From Perkinsus olseni (Eukaryota > Perkinsozoa > Perkinsida > Perkinsidae), in assembly GCA_013115135.1 (NCBI GenBank), contig JABANP010000363.1, positions 1 to 54,333 on the forward strand: a stretch of 54,333 nt of DNA. Direction: 5' to 3'. Of this stretch, positions 41,100-52,649 are shown one piece after another (the stretch's first letter is position 1; each line of letters starts with the position of its first letter). The position numbers were made by a program, and so were the translations under genes. The notes beneath the pieces are model-generated. The model did no database searches, was not told the DNA's origin, and was given only the letters and a program-made list of their open reading frames with translations.

Positions 41100-42640
41100 G
41101 CACGAGTAGCCTTCGCGCTTTAAGAAGGGCGAATGAAGTGCAAAAATTGCTCTCTTTGTCGGGCAATGGAAGATGCTTTGCGACCCCCTTGTCTGCTAAG
41201 TTGATGATGAATCACACACAACGATGAACAGTAAGAAGCGTTTCAAACCATACGATTACGATAGTGCTGGCCGTGGAGTCATTGGGCGTCCCCAACACGA
41301 AGAGAACCTTTCGAGATGCCCTCGCGCCCACGACGTGGAAAGATGGTGTCCTTCCGAAAGAACGAGGCGAGCGGTTCTTTTTCAATTGAGTCCGCTGACT
41401 CCGCACCGTCGGAGAGATCTGTCGAAGTGGTGGATCATTCCCTATTGGATGAACCAAGTGGAACTTAGAATCGATTCAGGATTAGCTTTCACGCGTATAA
41501 TGCAGTTCCAGTATCACTTCTTGAGTTTCAGAGGTGGTTTACTAACCACCACCTCAGATCTGTCTTGACCTGGTCATGAACAAGATAATACACACACACT
41601 GCAGAGGCGTTGATAACAAGTGTCATCGTACTTGACATCGTCTCCCGAGTGTTGTTCTTCATGCACCGATATACCTCACGCTCAGTCGAGTCAAGGAATC
41701 CTTTTTTTCGCACGGTTAATGGGCGACGTCGGGCTTCAACTGGCTCACACGGATGGTGGCCGACGACTTATCGGTTGCACGGCTCATTTAGTCAGGCCCT
41801 TCCGCAAGTAAATAGATCGAACATACAACAATCAACCATTCAGTTCCAACCGTGCCGATTATGCTCAACAACGCACTACTATCTCTCGACCTTCCGAGCG
41901 GCTTCCTGCCTGGAAGGGAAGCAGCTTGAAGTGTAATTGGGACGGGTCAAGAATCGCGATCTCCGTGCTGTACTAGCGTGTACAAGACCAAGACAGATAG
42001 CCCTCTTGTTTAGCGACAGCCTCGGCCGTGGTCATCGTTGTGCTCTTCAAGACCCGTACGAGACTGATGCCTACCCGCGAGAAACAGTGATACTATCAGC
42101 CAGCATCAACCTCGTTCACTGGAGTTACTCGCCTTGAATGGTCCCTCTGATCTGACACCGTGTTAAAGGATCCCACGTCTGCGGCGGCTCCAGTGCAAGG
42201 CGGGGAATTAAGAGTTCAGTAACAGAATCTCGCTTGCCAAGCTATCGATCACTTGGGCGAGCGCGTCTGTCATTGCAGGAAATTTGCGTGACACGTTTAC
42301 GCGTACGATCGCCCCGCCGTTGCCTTTCCGTTCCTTTACCTTCACAGCTTGAACACATACTATAGGGAAGAAGTGCTGCAACGCTGTAAACCTGCCCCGT
42401 TTCGCCGTCCTACGTTAACGCTTGAGTGCGGGTGCTTCATATCTTGGGTTGATGCTTGCTCGTCGTGGACCCGCTAGATCCGCCCGGCCCTGAGCGCTCG
42501 ATCACGCGTAAAGGTCTCCCGAACCCCACTAGGAGCCCCTCAAAGGGCCCTCTTTGGTCACAGCGCTCGAGCCTCTGACGAGGTGGCGGCTGACGACTGC
42601 GGACGGCTAAGGAAGCGCTCCGGATGAGAAACGCTGATAA
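41100..42640. other. Spacer, no supported gene
   Basis: Overlapping short frames without domains. It contains one further copy of the GCGC/GATCGAT core (ATCGATCACTTGGGCGAGCG at about 42244), outside any exon I can identify. Confidence 0.45.
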
Positions 42641-42780
42641 CCTTGATTGTGGTTGGTAGCTGTGCTCGGTATTTCTTCCCTGAATACGAGAGTACTCCTT
42701 CAGTGACATATCTTAGGTTGATTCGTGGAAGATACAAAGTAGGTAGAGTTTCGACTTTTCCTTGGTTAGTGTTCCCGTTG

Positions 42781-44207
42781 ATGATTACTGCAATGAGTCC
42801 AGTGCTACCTCGATCTCCCCCACCTAATCGGTTCGATCAGTACAGACGTACTCATCCCTCTGCCAGTCGCCAAGCTCATCATCAAACTCCCCAAAAGCGG
42901 TACATCCAATACAACCCGAGTGGTCCGAAGATTCGGGATTGGCGGAAGCAGCCCTCCCCGACTAAACGGTAAGGCCTTCTTCTCCTCCTCATCGTGCTGC
43001 TGTTGCCCCGTCATGAATGATTCTGTTTAGGTGTAGAAGTCCAACATCTGAGCCCTCGACTGACAAGAAGGATCTTCCCTCTCCGAAGAGGGTTAAGAAA
43101 CTTTCACCATCGGTCGTTGAAAAGGTTGACAATCTCCTTGCACGATCACTTGCCGACGAGTACTTCACAACACATCATGTTGATGCCGCACTTGCTGGCG
43201 AAATATCTTCCATTATAAACGAATTCGAAACGTTTATAATATCACAAACAACTCCAGTTGGAATAGAAGTCCAGTTAGTCCCGATAGGGTCATACGCCAG
43301 CGGGTTGGCATCCAAAGAGGACTCGAGTGTTGATATTCTCCTTCCAATGTTTGGTGGGGTTAGTGAAAGCTCTGATGAAGCTTCACTTGCTGAAGCCATT
43401 GCCGGTGGTCTTCATGAGTTTAGTAAATTCGATAGTAATGGTATCATGTTAGAAGACACGAATTCTATACGATGCCGATTGAAGGATGAACATCATCAAC
43501 AACAACAAGGCGATACTCGACTACCCGACTTTCTCCTTCGGGTTGTTAAGGCCACCACCTCTTGCAACTCTCCACCATCATCATTATCATTTACACGTCG
43601 ATTGTTGCATGCAAGATTACTGCGTAGTTATTCCTATTGTAGTCCCTTACTAGCCCCACTCGTCTGTCTTATCAGACGGTGGGGTCGGGACAATCTATTA
43701 TCGGGTGTCGGGTCGATTAATAATAATCTCACCGGTTTCCAATGGGCATTACTATGTATAGCATTTCTACAGCAACAACAAGTTCTACCAAACCTGCATA
43801 CTGCACGGCGACGAGGTCTTCCTGTATTGAAGTATGGTCATCTACCACGACAAGTGTTTTCATTGGTATCATCTCGAGAGGAGGCTGATGTATTTGGTCT
43901 CAACTACTTATCAACTCGTGGGGATGTTGATGATCTTGGTAATCTCTTCGTTGGTCTTTTACGTTGGCTTCAACACGTCTCTACAACGGCACTTCAACAA
44001 CAACAACAACAACAACAAGACGAGTCCATCATCATCACCATTTCGGAGGAATCTACTCAACAACCCCATCATGGCCTTTTCTTAGCGGATCCACTCGACC
44101 CCAATTGTAACATTTTCAGTGAGGATGAGTTGTCTGCGGTTTTACCCCCACTCAAAGCCGCTGCAGAGGTCTCCTGGGTACGGCTCGTCCAACAAGCCAT
44201 CCGATGA
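42781..44207 (+). CDS. Nucleotidyltransferase-like protein (TUTase/PAP fold), copy B
   Basis: Exons 42781-42968 and 43031-44207, with a 62-nt intron (GTAAGG to TTTAG), join to 454 codons in phase. Same domains as copy A: GSYASGLASKEDSSVDILL, the central helical domain ending LCIAFLQQQ, and a terminal LGNLFVGLLRWLQH. It differs from A mainly in the N-terminal exon, in shorter or longer Gln runs (HHQQQQ in the first, a longer QQQQQQQ run near residue 385) and in a few substitutions (EVSW for EATW). The same Ser-for-Asp change in the catalytic signature is present, so it predates the duplication. The family adds nucleotides to RNA 3' ends. Activity here is doubtful. Confidence 0.78.
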
Positions 44208-44710
44208 CTATTGTAATATTTGATACATTTACTATCACTTTCCCAGGAATGTGTTGTTTAATAATACACGGGCGGTACATCACAACTCAACTCAACCAGA
44301 AAACCGAAGAAAGTCACAAAAACTAGCTCAAAACGTGACGCGTCAAATGACGTTTTGTGTTTAGCGCTCGCCCGAACAATCGATATGCCACACGAGCGAT
44401 GACAGTGATGCGTCGATTCATGAAGGCTCGACTCTGGAATTGCTCTTAACGCAGTCTTGTAGCACTTCGCAAGTCCCAAGCTTGGGTCTGTGGATGTCCC
44501 GCGGGTCATCGAGAGGCCGTCGCTCGTCCGAGTGGGCGAGCGATGACATCATCCTCATTCGTGTGGTAGACTTTTCCGCACCATGAAGGATACCTTTCCG
44601 GTGGTATTTTACGTGTCTTGGCCGAGTGGGTGACTGACAGGCCACTCGATCGGCTCTTCCGGTGACGGTCCTTCCTCCCCTCCAAGCAGCGTTAAAGTCG
44701 ACCCTCCTGA

Positions 44711-45677
44711 ATGCCCCCAAAACAGTTCATCATCATCGGCGTGTCAGCTGCTGCTGCATTACTCTCCAACTCACCCCTCGTTGCCGCTCTATCGGCTCAG
44801 TTGCCCGACACAGCACCCCTACTGATGTAAGAGACTCTAAAATGGCTAGTGACCGGTGGGGGTCGAAAGACGTCGATCGTAGCCCCCCCGATTGGAGGAG
44901 CGTGCTGAGTATCACCCACCGGTGGTTTCTCAGGATTATCCGCCGCCTGACGAAAACGCCAACTTCGACGCGAAGAACGACGCTGCCTACTGTAGTTTTA
45001 ATAACAAACGTATTGACGAGATGAGCCAATCAAAGCTTCTTCACATCGACGTTAATGGCAGCAGAATACACATGCGGAGAATCCATTGCCCCAAGGGAGA
45101 AAAGCATTTGCCGCTGCAACTAGGGTGAGGGGGTTTCCTCGGACAATCCGCGTTGCCCGACCTCTGCTTTGTATTTTGCAGTTTCTTCGATGAGGACGCT
45201 CTCACCTGGTATTCAATCGGTCAAGGCAAACACCCAAAGCGACAAATTTGCACTTTTGACGCCCTTCCCGGAAGCTTCCCTCCCGAGAACACCGGCCTGG
45301 ATCCGTTCAGGGACCTCGACGCCTCGACGCTTGTTGATGCTATCACCGACCTGTCCTCAGCCGTGAGGGCTTTGGGACGCACTAAACTGTATGAACACCC
45401 GAATTTGCGGGACAATACCGAAGCTGGACAATCTGCGAGAGGCAAACTCGCTCAGTTGTGTGCAGACGCGCTGACAATTATATCTCAGGAATTTGGGAGT
45501 TTTGATGAATTGTGCGACTCGTCCGAAAGGGTCGGAGAGGGAACCATTCATGCTACTTTTAGATCGGAGTGGCACAATAGAAAAGAAGAGACCAGCAACG
45601 GGCTAACATTGATTAAACTCACGCCAGCTCATAGACAGTTGGGGAAGACTATACCTAAGCCGAAGGTACGGCAGTAG
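44711..45677 (+). CDS. NTG-family secreted protein 3 (leader exon frameshifted)
   Basis: Exons 44711-44826, 44934-45124 and 45182-45677. Exon 1 has the family signal peptide with MPPKQ instead of MSPKQ. A CT insertion (GCTCTATCGG for GCTATCGG) makes it 116 nt, so the leader is out of frame with exon 2 when the usual sites are used. Exon 2 reads DYPPPDENANFDAKNDAAYC... and RRIHCPKGEK; the donor is GTGAGG. Exon 3 reads ALTWYSIGQG, ENTGLDPFRDLDAS, QLCADALTIISQEFG and FDELCDSSERV. It is the partner of gene 2 in the left arm but has an independent lesion in exon 1. Its 3' flank has a GTTGTTGTTG stretch with sequence shared with the 3' flank of gene 4. Confidence 0.65.
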
Positions 45678-46094
45678 CTGATATTAATGTGTCTATCGGT
45701 TTTACTCATTTCCTGTCTTTTCAACACTAGTAAACGTCAGTGGATGACGTTAAGAGGCTTTTTGATGCTGATGATGATAATGATGATGTAGATGTTGTGT
45801 GTTGCTACGATAGTGTTGCGTTATTGCGAGTTCGGATGAGGGAATCTTATGTACGCTGAATGCACAACGTAATCGCCTAATGTGTTGACAGCCGCGGTGC
45901 TCAACACTGGGAACTTCAGAGCGGAAAGCTGTCATCTACCGTTCATTGCCTTCGCGTGCCAAACCTCGACTCGAACACAAGACACCACAGGATTGGGCTG
46001 TCATCTTGACTCAGCGGCTCGATTGAGCAGATATACAGCGGTATCCGTATGCAACCGCGGACCAAGCACGAAACCACTATGCCGATTTCGTGGG

Positions 46095-46390
46095 TGCTAT
46101 TCTCTGTTATATTTCTGATCAGCTGAAGTCACTTCGAAAAGCTAGTGCTTTGGGGATGTTGTTGTCGTTTACGTTGTGTGCAGTCAGAATGGTGTTGTGT
46201 TGTTGTGAGTTCATGGAGCCTGGATGATAACGTCAACCACATTGCACCGTTTCGTCCTAGAGTTGGATTCATCAACCTCAGAAAAAGTCTAGATTCTGAA
46301 CTTCAGAATCTAAACTCAGCCATGATTTCTTACTGAAATATCAAGCTTGAAGCTGTACAGTATGAACGGGCATCAGTCCTGCCATCACAC
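46095..46390 (+). repeat. 3'-flank repeat shared with 47790-48030
   Basis: GCTGAAGTC, a GTTGTTG-rich run, ACGTTGTRTGCAGTCA, ATGGTGTTG, then GATATCAAGCTYGAAGCTGT occur in the same order in both places. The shared stretch suggests that NTG genes 3 and 4 arose by tandem duplication with flanks. Confidence 0.7.
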
Positions 46391-46434
46391 TAAGCTATGA
46401 GGACAGGATGGGCCGATGAGGCCAGCACAGTCAG

Positions 46435-46521
46435 ATTGAAACGTTCCTTAATAACGAGCAATACATGAATTAGTCATCACGTCTTCCTGCTCTAAGGCTT
46501 CGACCGACTTCTTCTGCATCA
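46435..46521 (-). repeat. Inverted-repeat partner of 33703-33797
   Basis: The reverse complement of about 90 bp at 33.7 kb, containing ACGAGCAATACATGAATTAG. It lies between NTG genes 3 and 4. Confidence 0.75.
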
Positions 46522-46838
46522 GGTCGGGTACGGTGTAATGCCTCTTGATGATACCATGGTTATCATCACTAGTAGTGATTCACTACTGCAGCAGCAGTAC
46601 TGCACGCCCACTAACGAGTTGCAGCCTGCCCGTTGCAAGCTTCGATGCCCTCGCTCGTCCGACCAGGCGAGCGATACCCCCTTCGGGCGGAGTTTCCCTC
46701 CTCAAGATCGGGCCACGGGATATTTCCACGTCTCTACTGAACATTTCTGACCGGCTTTCATCAACAAATCCCCGGAAAGGGTCGCCGCGTCGCCGGTCCT
46801 TCCTCCCCTCCAAGCAGGGTTTAAGTCGACCCTCCAGA

Positions 46839-47759
46839 ATGTCCCCAAAACAGTTCATCATCATCGGAGTGTCAGCTGCTGCTGCATTACTCTCCAACTC
46901 ACCCCTCGTTACCGCTATCGGCTCAGTGGCCCGACACAGCACCCCTACTGATGTAAGAGACTCTAAAATGACTAATGTCTGTTATCCACCGGTTTCAATA
47001 GCGTCAATGTGACACCGTCACATCAAAGGACGTGCTGGGATCGATTCGGAGCTGACTTTCGGTGACTGCCCTTATCCGGACTGCATCGCTCTCAGGATTA
47101 TCCCCCACAGGACGGAACATCATACACCTCGACCACAACTAACTTGACTCGTTGTCACTATCGACGCCGGAGTGCGGAAGGGACTCTACTAGAGGGCTTA
47201 AAAATCGTCATTAGCCATTCCGAGCTTCAAACCCAACGTGTCCGTTGCCCGGGGAGCTCCAAGCATGTCCCTTTCAGTTCAACGTAAGGGCAATATCCCC
47301 TTCTTTTCTTCGCTACTCTCTTTTAGGTACGACGGCCACAGCGGTCTGAGCTCGTACTTTCTGGGCACGGCTGATGATTATGAGCACTCGTACAGTTTCG
47401 AGGGTTCGCGCACTCCGAGAAACACTGGCCGGGATCCGATAAGGGCGTTGAACCCCTCTACTTTACGCAGCAAAATTGATAGGCTATACTCGGCCGTGAC
47501 GATGATTGGATCGACCACTGTTCTTTACGAAGACGATGAAGAGTCTCCTCAGACGGAAGCTAGGCGATTCGCGATAATCGCACTTCAAGAAGTGTGCTCG
47601 GCTGCTATTCCGGTGGTTAAGACGCTCGGCACTTTTAAAGGCTTGTGCGTAAAGTATTACAAAGAGTCTCAGGGAGCCGTTGACGTCGCTAAGAAGACAA
47701 AGGGGTGGAGTCTCACCAAAACTCTCGGTGTCACCAGGATAAGCCCCCCGGATGAGTGA
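46839..47759 (+). CDS. NTG-family secreted protein 4 (244 aa, 3 exons)
   Basis: Exons 46839-46952, 47096-47283 and 47327-47759 join in phase to 244 codons; the last intron is only 43 nt. Exon 1 is the family signal peptide (MSPKQFIIIGVSAAAALLSN) and reads on to STPTD. The mature protein starts DYPPQDGTSY, with a Cys (TRCHY) and RVRCPGSSK, then SSYFLGTADD, RNTGRDPIRALNPS, EVCSAAIPVV, FKGLCVKYY and a basic tail. It has the same block order as gene 1 but differs strongly in residues, while exon 1 and the start of intron 1 are almost unchanged. It is an intact candidate secreted protein; function unknown. Confidence 0.78.
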
Positions 47760-48039
47760 CACTATATTTGCGGTTTTTTGTGCCTCACTGCAGATTAGCT
47801 GAAGTCTTATCAAAAAGATAATCTTTTGTTGTTGATGTTGTTGTTGTTGTTCACGTTGTATGCAGTCACAATGGTGTTGGGTTCTTGTGAGTCCACGCAG
47901 CGGAGGTCATCTTCTTCCGGAGTTCACAATCTAGAACCGCAGTGTTATGGAGATATCAAGCTCGAAGCTGTTCAGTGTGAGCGTGCAACTGTCCTGGCAC
48001 CACGCTCAGTTATGACAGAGACGAAATAGGAAGGTACAA

Positions 48040-49730
48040 TACATCGATAACTCCCTTATCACCGCTATTGGCCGAGCCAGCGGATAGAATGCTAATCGTA
48101 ATAGAGGGCTACGGTGACACTTATTACCCTAATAAGGAGAACCTAATACACCCTCTGAGTGTATCTTAGACCCTCCTTATTAACAACTTCGGGAGATCTA
48201 TTAGACTTTCCGGGTACGGAAAATTCCCGAAAAAATTCCTCTAGAATGCGGGAGTGGGAAAATACTGGAAAATGCTCTCTTATTGTGCTATACTCGTATG
48301 AAAGGCAACATGTTGCGCGTAGCGTTGAAGAGCGGTACGTCCGGCGGGAGTGTATCCTTGCCTGTGCGATGATGCGCACAACCGTTTCTCTGACGATCTC
48401 GGGGAAAAAGCTGACATGGCTGCGCGATCAACTTCGATTCATGGCCCCTCGGCACTTCATTTTTCGACAAGGGTATAAAAGAAACTGCGGTGTCTCTTGG
48501 CTCAAGATCGAGTCTTCCCAGTCAACGGCGTCATTGACTACGGAGTTAACCATTAGGAAATGAGAGTGATACTAACTACGAATGGGATATCATCGAACAA
48601 GTCATACTCATAGTTCGACGATTCGGGAGTAATCCGCATGTGTTGGGATTCTGCGCGGATGTTTGTGTATGCGTGCAGCGGTCTTTATAGCCATGTGTCC
48701 GACCTGTCGTTGGGTCCTTGTCTCGGCTAACTACGTACTCCTCTGATAACTCTCCCCTCTCATTGTCACAAGTACTAGTTTAACTCAAGGCCCTACTTGT
48801 AGTGTTCCTCAGTGAGTACATCCCCGCATCTCTTCCTTAACACGAACCCCGTTACACGCAGCAGCGGCACGCATGCACATAGCTCAGTCCGCTATGTTCC
48901 TGCGTGCAGCGGAGCGGTCGTCAGCATATTCATGAAAAGTAGGCTGGGCTTCAAAAAGGAGCCCTCCCTAGAGGTTGTGCGGTGCGCAGCACCAACCGCA
49001 AAACGAATTTCAACATCGAAATTCAATAATATCCGCAGCCTGAAGCGTTCTCGACAAAGGGCGATAGTCGATACCTGCGCAGCTGGGTTAACTCAAGGTC
49101 TCATTTTTTAAGCGCATAGAAGTCCACGACAAGTGGTCGTTATCCTTGATAGTGTGCAATTCTCCCATCTCAGTGCCCCCAACTGTTAGAATTCAACAAC
49201 AAAATAGAGTCAGAAACAAATCACTCTCCCATGCTTTTGATAACAACTTCTTCTCCGCTTTCTCGACTCAGAATTCTCTGCATTAATTGCACTCGAGGAC
49301 CTCGCCTCTCATCCTACAACAAAACCATCAACAAGTTATCGACAACAACGACGTCGTTGTGTGACTAGACTTAACGAGTTCTGTCAGGGCGAGCGACACT
49401 ATTGAACCACATACTGCCATATTAGCCGATACACTATTGATTCACTACGTATCCATCGAAATCACCCTGACCGAGTATAACGCACATTCACCAAACTTAC
49501 GAAAATGACGAGTTTGCCGCCCTCCTGGTCTCTCGGCAACTGGAACGCTCCAACTCCTTCGCACTCATAATCGGTATCTGAGAAAGCAAAAAATCAGAAA
49601 AAAAATCGGAAAAAATTCACCCCAGGGCATTCGGGCCGGCAGAGGCGGTGGAATCGGCAAATGAGCAAACTCTTCCTCGTTGTACGCAGACAACCACAGC
49701 GTCCGCCTGAGGTGAGAAAAATCTTCCGCG
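48040..49730. other. Intergenic, no supported gene
   Basis: Short frames only; the longest (48159-48563, plus) has no recognisable domain. TATAAAAG at about 48473 lies 22 nt upstream of a TCTTGGCTCAAG spliced-leader-like match. Confidence 0.45.
48495..48506 (+). other. Second spliced-leader-like 12-mer
   Basis: TCTTGGCTCAAG matches the 3' end of the leader variant I recall for Perkinsus. It follows a TATAAAAG at about 48473. No gene could be read downstream. Chance is possible. Confidence 0.3.
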
Positions 49731-50120
49731 TGCGGTGCGAGATTATGAAACGGCTGAAAGATACCTTTGCCTCAAGTCCATAGAAGATGCAGTCACTCGC
49801 AATGCCCGGCGGAGGGACTCGCAGACTTCAGTCTCTCCGGGCATGCCAGCCAGGGCCGCGGCGTTGAGTAGCGAACTGAGTAACGAAAAGTGTGGTATTG
49901 AACAAAATCATCCTGAAGGAATCCCAGTTGCGTTAGAAAAACGAAATTTTCTGATATGAAATTTGGCAAGCCCAATGAATTAATGTTAATTTTCGGCATA
50001 AATTCTTTGGCCTTGCTGAATTTCTGTTGATAATCTACAGGAGAAAAGCAGCTGGAAAGTCCCTTAAAGCGCTCAGCGAAATAATTCTCGATGCCCTCAG
50101 AGTCTCGAACTCGTGGCGGC

Positions 50121-52591
50121 CTACAGGAGATGAGGCGCCGGCAGGCTGTTGACTGCCTTTCTGACGGCTTCGGACTGAAGAAGGATGGAGACAACAGCCT
50201 CGGTACTCGGGAGGGATGCCAGGGCGGCAAAGGCAAAGACCAGTCGGGAATGGATCTGGAGAAATGGACGAGGGGGGATTCGAACCCGGGACCTGAATCT
50301 TACGTAATTCGGCTCAGCAGTGATGGTGTGCTCTAAAACGTTCTCGAACTCTTCTATGAACTTATCGGATCGGTAGCCCACCTGCGGAAACAAAGTATCT
50401 CAGCTTCAAGCGAGTAAGATACAAAAGAGGTCAAGTAGGAGCCTACCTTGGCAGCGGTATGACCCAGTTTGACCATTCCCATTCTCTCTAAATGAGCCGT
50501 CGTCTCTTGTCGGCTTCTCAAATCCCTACACTGCTTATCACAATATCCCTAAAATCTTCCGGCTGCGCAGCGCGTATCTTTCTCGACCATCACCAACCTG
50601 CATATCCTCATCTCCAACGCGCTCAGCCGCTGCTGCAAACACCAACCAATCGCTCGGCGAATCCTCTTCACTACTGACGTATCCTAAAATCCGTCAAGTC
50701 CTCGAGTGGACCTATCGAGCTTCCTCATCATCCTTAGTTTCATCAAAGAAATCACCCACTATCTTCACGACCGTCAACCCGCCGTTTAACGGAGATCATC
50801 TATCATCGATAACTATCTAAATTTCAACTCTCTGCGTTACTCGCTTCCCTCAGATGCTATCGTTCACAAGCTCATGTAAAGCCTACGACTTCCCCTCAAA
50901 GTGAGTGTATCCGGATTCAATTCAATTCACCACAACCTGCCTGCATCGGTGGTCCGAAGGAAAGCCAAGTAGCCTGCCAGTTTCTCAAGCGGAAAAAAAC
51001 CACACCTATGTCAGTACTGATTGTTAGTGGTCGTCACTTTGTCAAGCGTAACCACCGAAGCAAACCGAAATCGTCGTATTTATAATCTGTTGAGCGCCTC
51101 TTCCTCTGTGGCAATTCCCTATCCCAGAAGAGTCCAAGCCTACGCAAAAGGTGATAACGACTAAATGACCGTAGGCATCCAGTACAGCACTCGAAAACGA
51201 CGCCAACGGTGGTGAACAATCCAATACTCCCTCTACGTTGGTGACTGCAACGCTTATCAAGGATGACTCGATTCCTCAGGTTCTCTTCACGCTTCAGGGT
51301 CTCTGATCAGTATTTATGTTCTACTTTTGAGATTCAGTGATATCGTCTTCGAAGAGCACGCCTACTAACGGTTCACTGGAACCGGAGCATCGTTCACAAT
51401 GGACAGACTACAAACGAGGCCCCAATGCCCACCACTACGCCGTCATGAAATACCCCATCCCAATTTTTCAGAAGAGTTGGATCCAAATTCACGGTGAGAG
51501 TTCAGAGTCTCACCTCTGATGACTTCCCTAGTCTTATCAAAACTATCCGCCTCTGGCCGTAGTGAGCCATAAGATTCCACGACTCTGGCAAAGATACTCA
51601 GAGACAGCTCACCTCCTCTAAAAAGTACTCGGGCCTACCAAAGATACCACCAATGCTACAGCGATCTGATAGACTCATGCCACACTTCCCCTCTGCCAGA
51701 ACCATCTCGACGCCTCATCCCTCCGAGAATTCCGTAAATTTTGGTATGCCAAAATGCTAGTTCGATGACGAGCCAATCCCGAATTTCGCTGCTTCGCTCC
51801 GCCGATTTTGTGTTCTACTACCTGGGCCATCAAGGCATCTATTATATACTCATCTCTGCAGCCATGAGCCGCCAGAGTCTCCATAACAGTCCCCAGCCCT
51901 CCTCGAATGTGCGGCAGAACAGCTGACAAAAACACGAGCTTCGGAGAACTGGAACTTATTCTGTATCTTCCTCGCTTCTACCTAAGATACTCGGCCTCGC
52001 CACTGACCAGATAGATGGATCTCTGAGAGGCAGCTGGAGATCTCCGACGTACTAAAACAAAAAGGACGAATCACGTGAAAAATAATAAACATTTACTCGA
52101 CATTTTTTCGATAAAATAAAATTTTTCATCACGCTATCGACCCAGTGAAAAATTGCAGCTGAAAATTTTTACACAAAATTCTCGAAATTTAATTTCCCTG
52201 GAAATTTCACGCCTTTTTTCCCAAAATTTGCGAAAAATTCCGTTTTTACCTCCAAAAATTGCACCAGCCGTTTCGGGCTCGCTGTTCCCAACACATCGTC
52301 CGCTCGACCCGCCACTGCCGCCCATACCGAAGCATCCGCGTATCTGACGACCGGGCGAGGGAAATCTTCGACTGCGCAGCCGAATACCCCACCCGATGCT
52401 TCGGAAGAGCCTCGTGGCCTCGACGATTTGAGTGGGGTAATATTCTCCGGCCGACTGACCGAATCTTCGGGCGAGGACTGAAGAGCGGTATTTGTCACAA
52501 AAGATGAAAAAATCGGGAAATTTCGGCGATCATGGTATTTTTGAAATGAAAATTTCGAAAAGATGGCACTTACGACGTGCAGCTCTTCCAT
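50121..52591 (-). CDS. Intron-rich gene of unknown function
   Basis: Exon 1 (52591-52574, MEELHV) and exon 2 (52477-52265; SSPEDSVSRPENITPLKSSR..., FGCAVEDFPRPVVRYADAS) join in phase. A later exon ends at 51822 with FLSAVLPHIRGGLGTVMETL and DEYIIDALMAQ. The last two, 50381-50304 (VGYRSDKFIEEFENVLEHTI...) and 50255-50121 (HSRLVFAFAALASLPSTEAV... ending PAPHLL), join in phase and end in TAG. Exons between 50.4 and 51.6 kb are not resolved. The C-terminal half looks helical, perhaps an armadillo/HEAT-like solenoid, but no family is certain. Two introns carry cores also found in the 26-31 kb genes. Confidence 0.55.
50256..50303 (-). repeat. 48-nt intron made almost wholly of a T-arm-like core
   Basis: The intron runs from GTAAGA to CTCCAG. 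It holds AGGTCCCGGGTTCGAATCCC, an excellent B-box/T-arm sequence in gene orientation. Exons on both sides join in phase (AEPNY / IHSRLV). Confidence 0.8.
51757..51821 (-). repeat. 65-nt intron with GGCGGAGCGAAGC core
   Basis: The intron runs from GTAGTA to AACTAG. It shares AAATCGGCGGAGCGAAGCAG with the intron at 31313-31369 of an unrelated gene. Confidence 0.7.
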
Positions 52592-52649
52592 GGGAGTTTG
52601 TGAAATTGTGGTACTATTCTGAGAAATCATCAGAACCACTTGGTGAAAA

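Larger units (their letters stand above)
42780..45930 (+). repeat. Right arm of large inverted duplication
   Basis: Reverse complement of about 35900-39070. The spacer between the arms is about 3.7 kb. Confidence 0.85.

Noticed and set aside
44662..45024. 120-codon plus-strand ORF over the leader exon of NTG gene 3
   Set aside because: It reads through the first intron in a shifted frame. The signal-peptide frame with splicing matches the other family members better.
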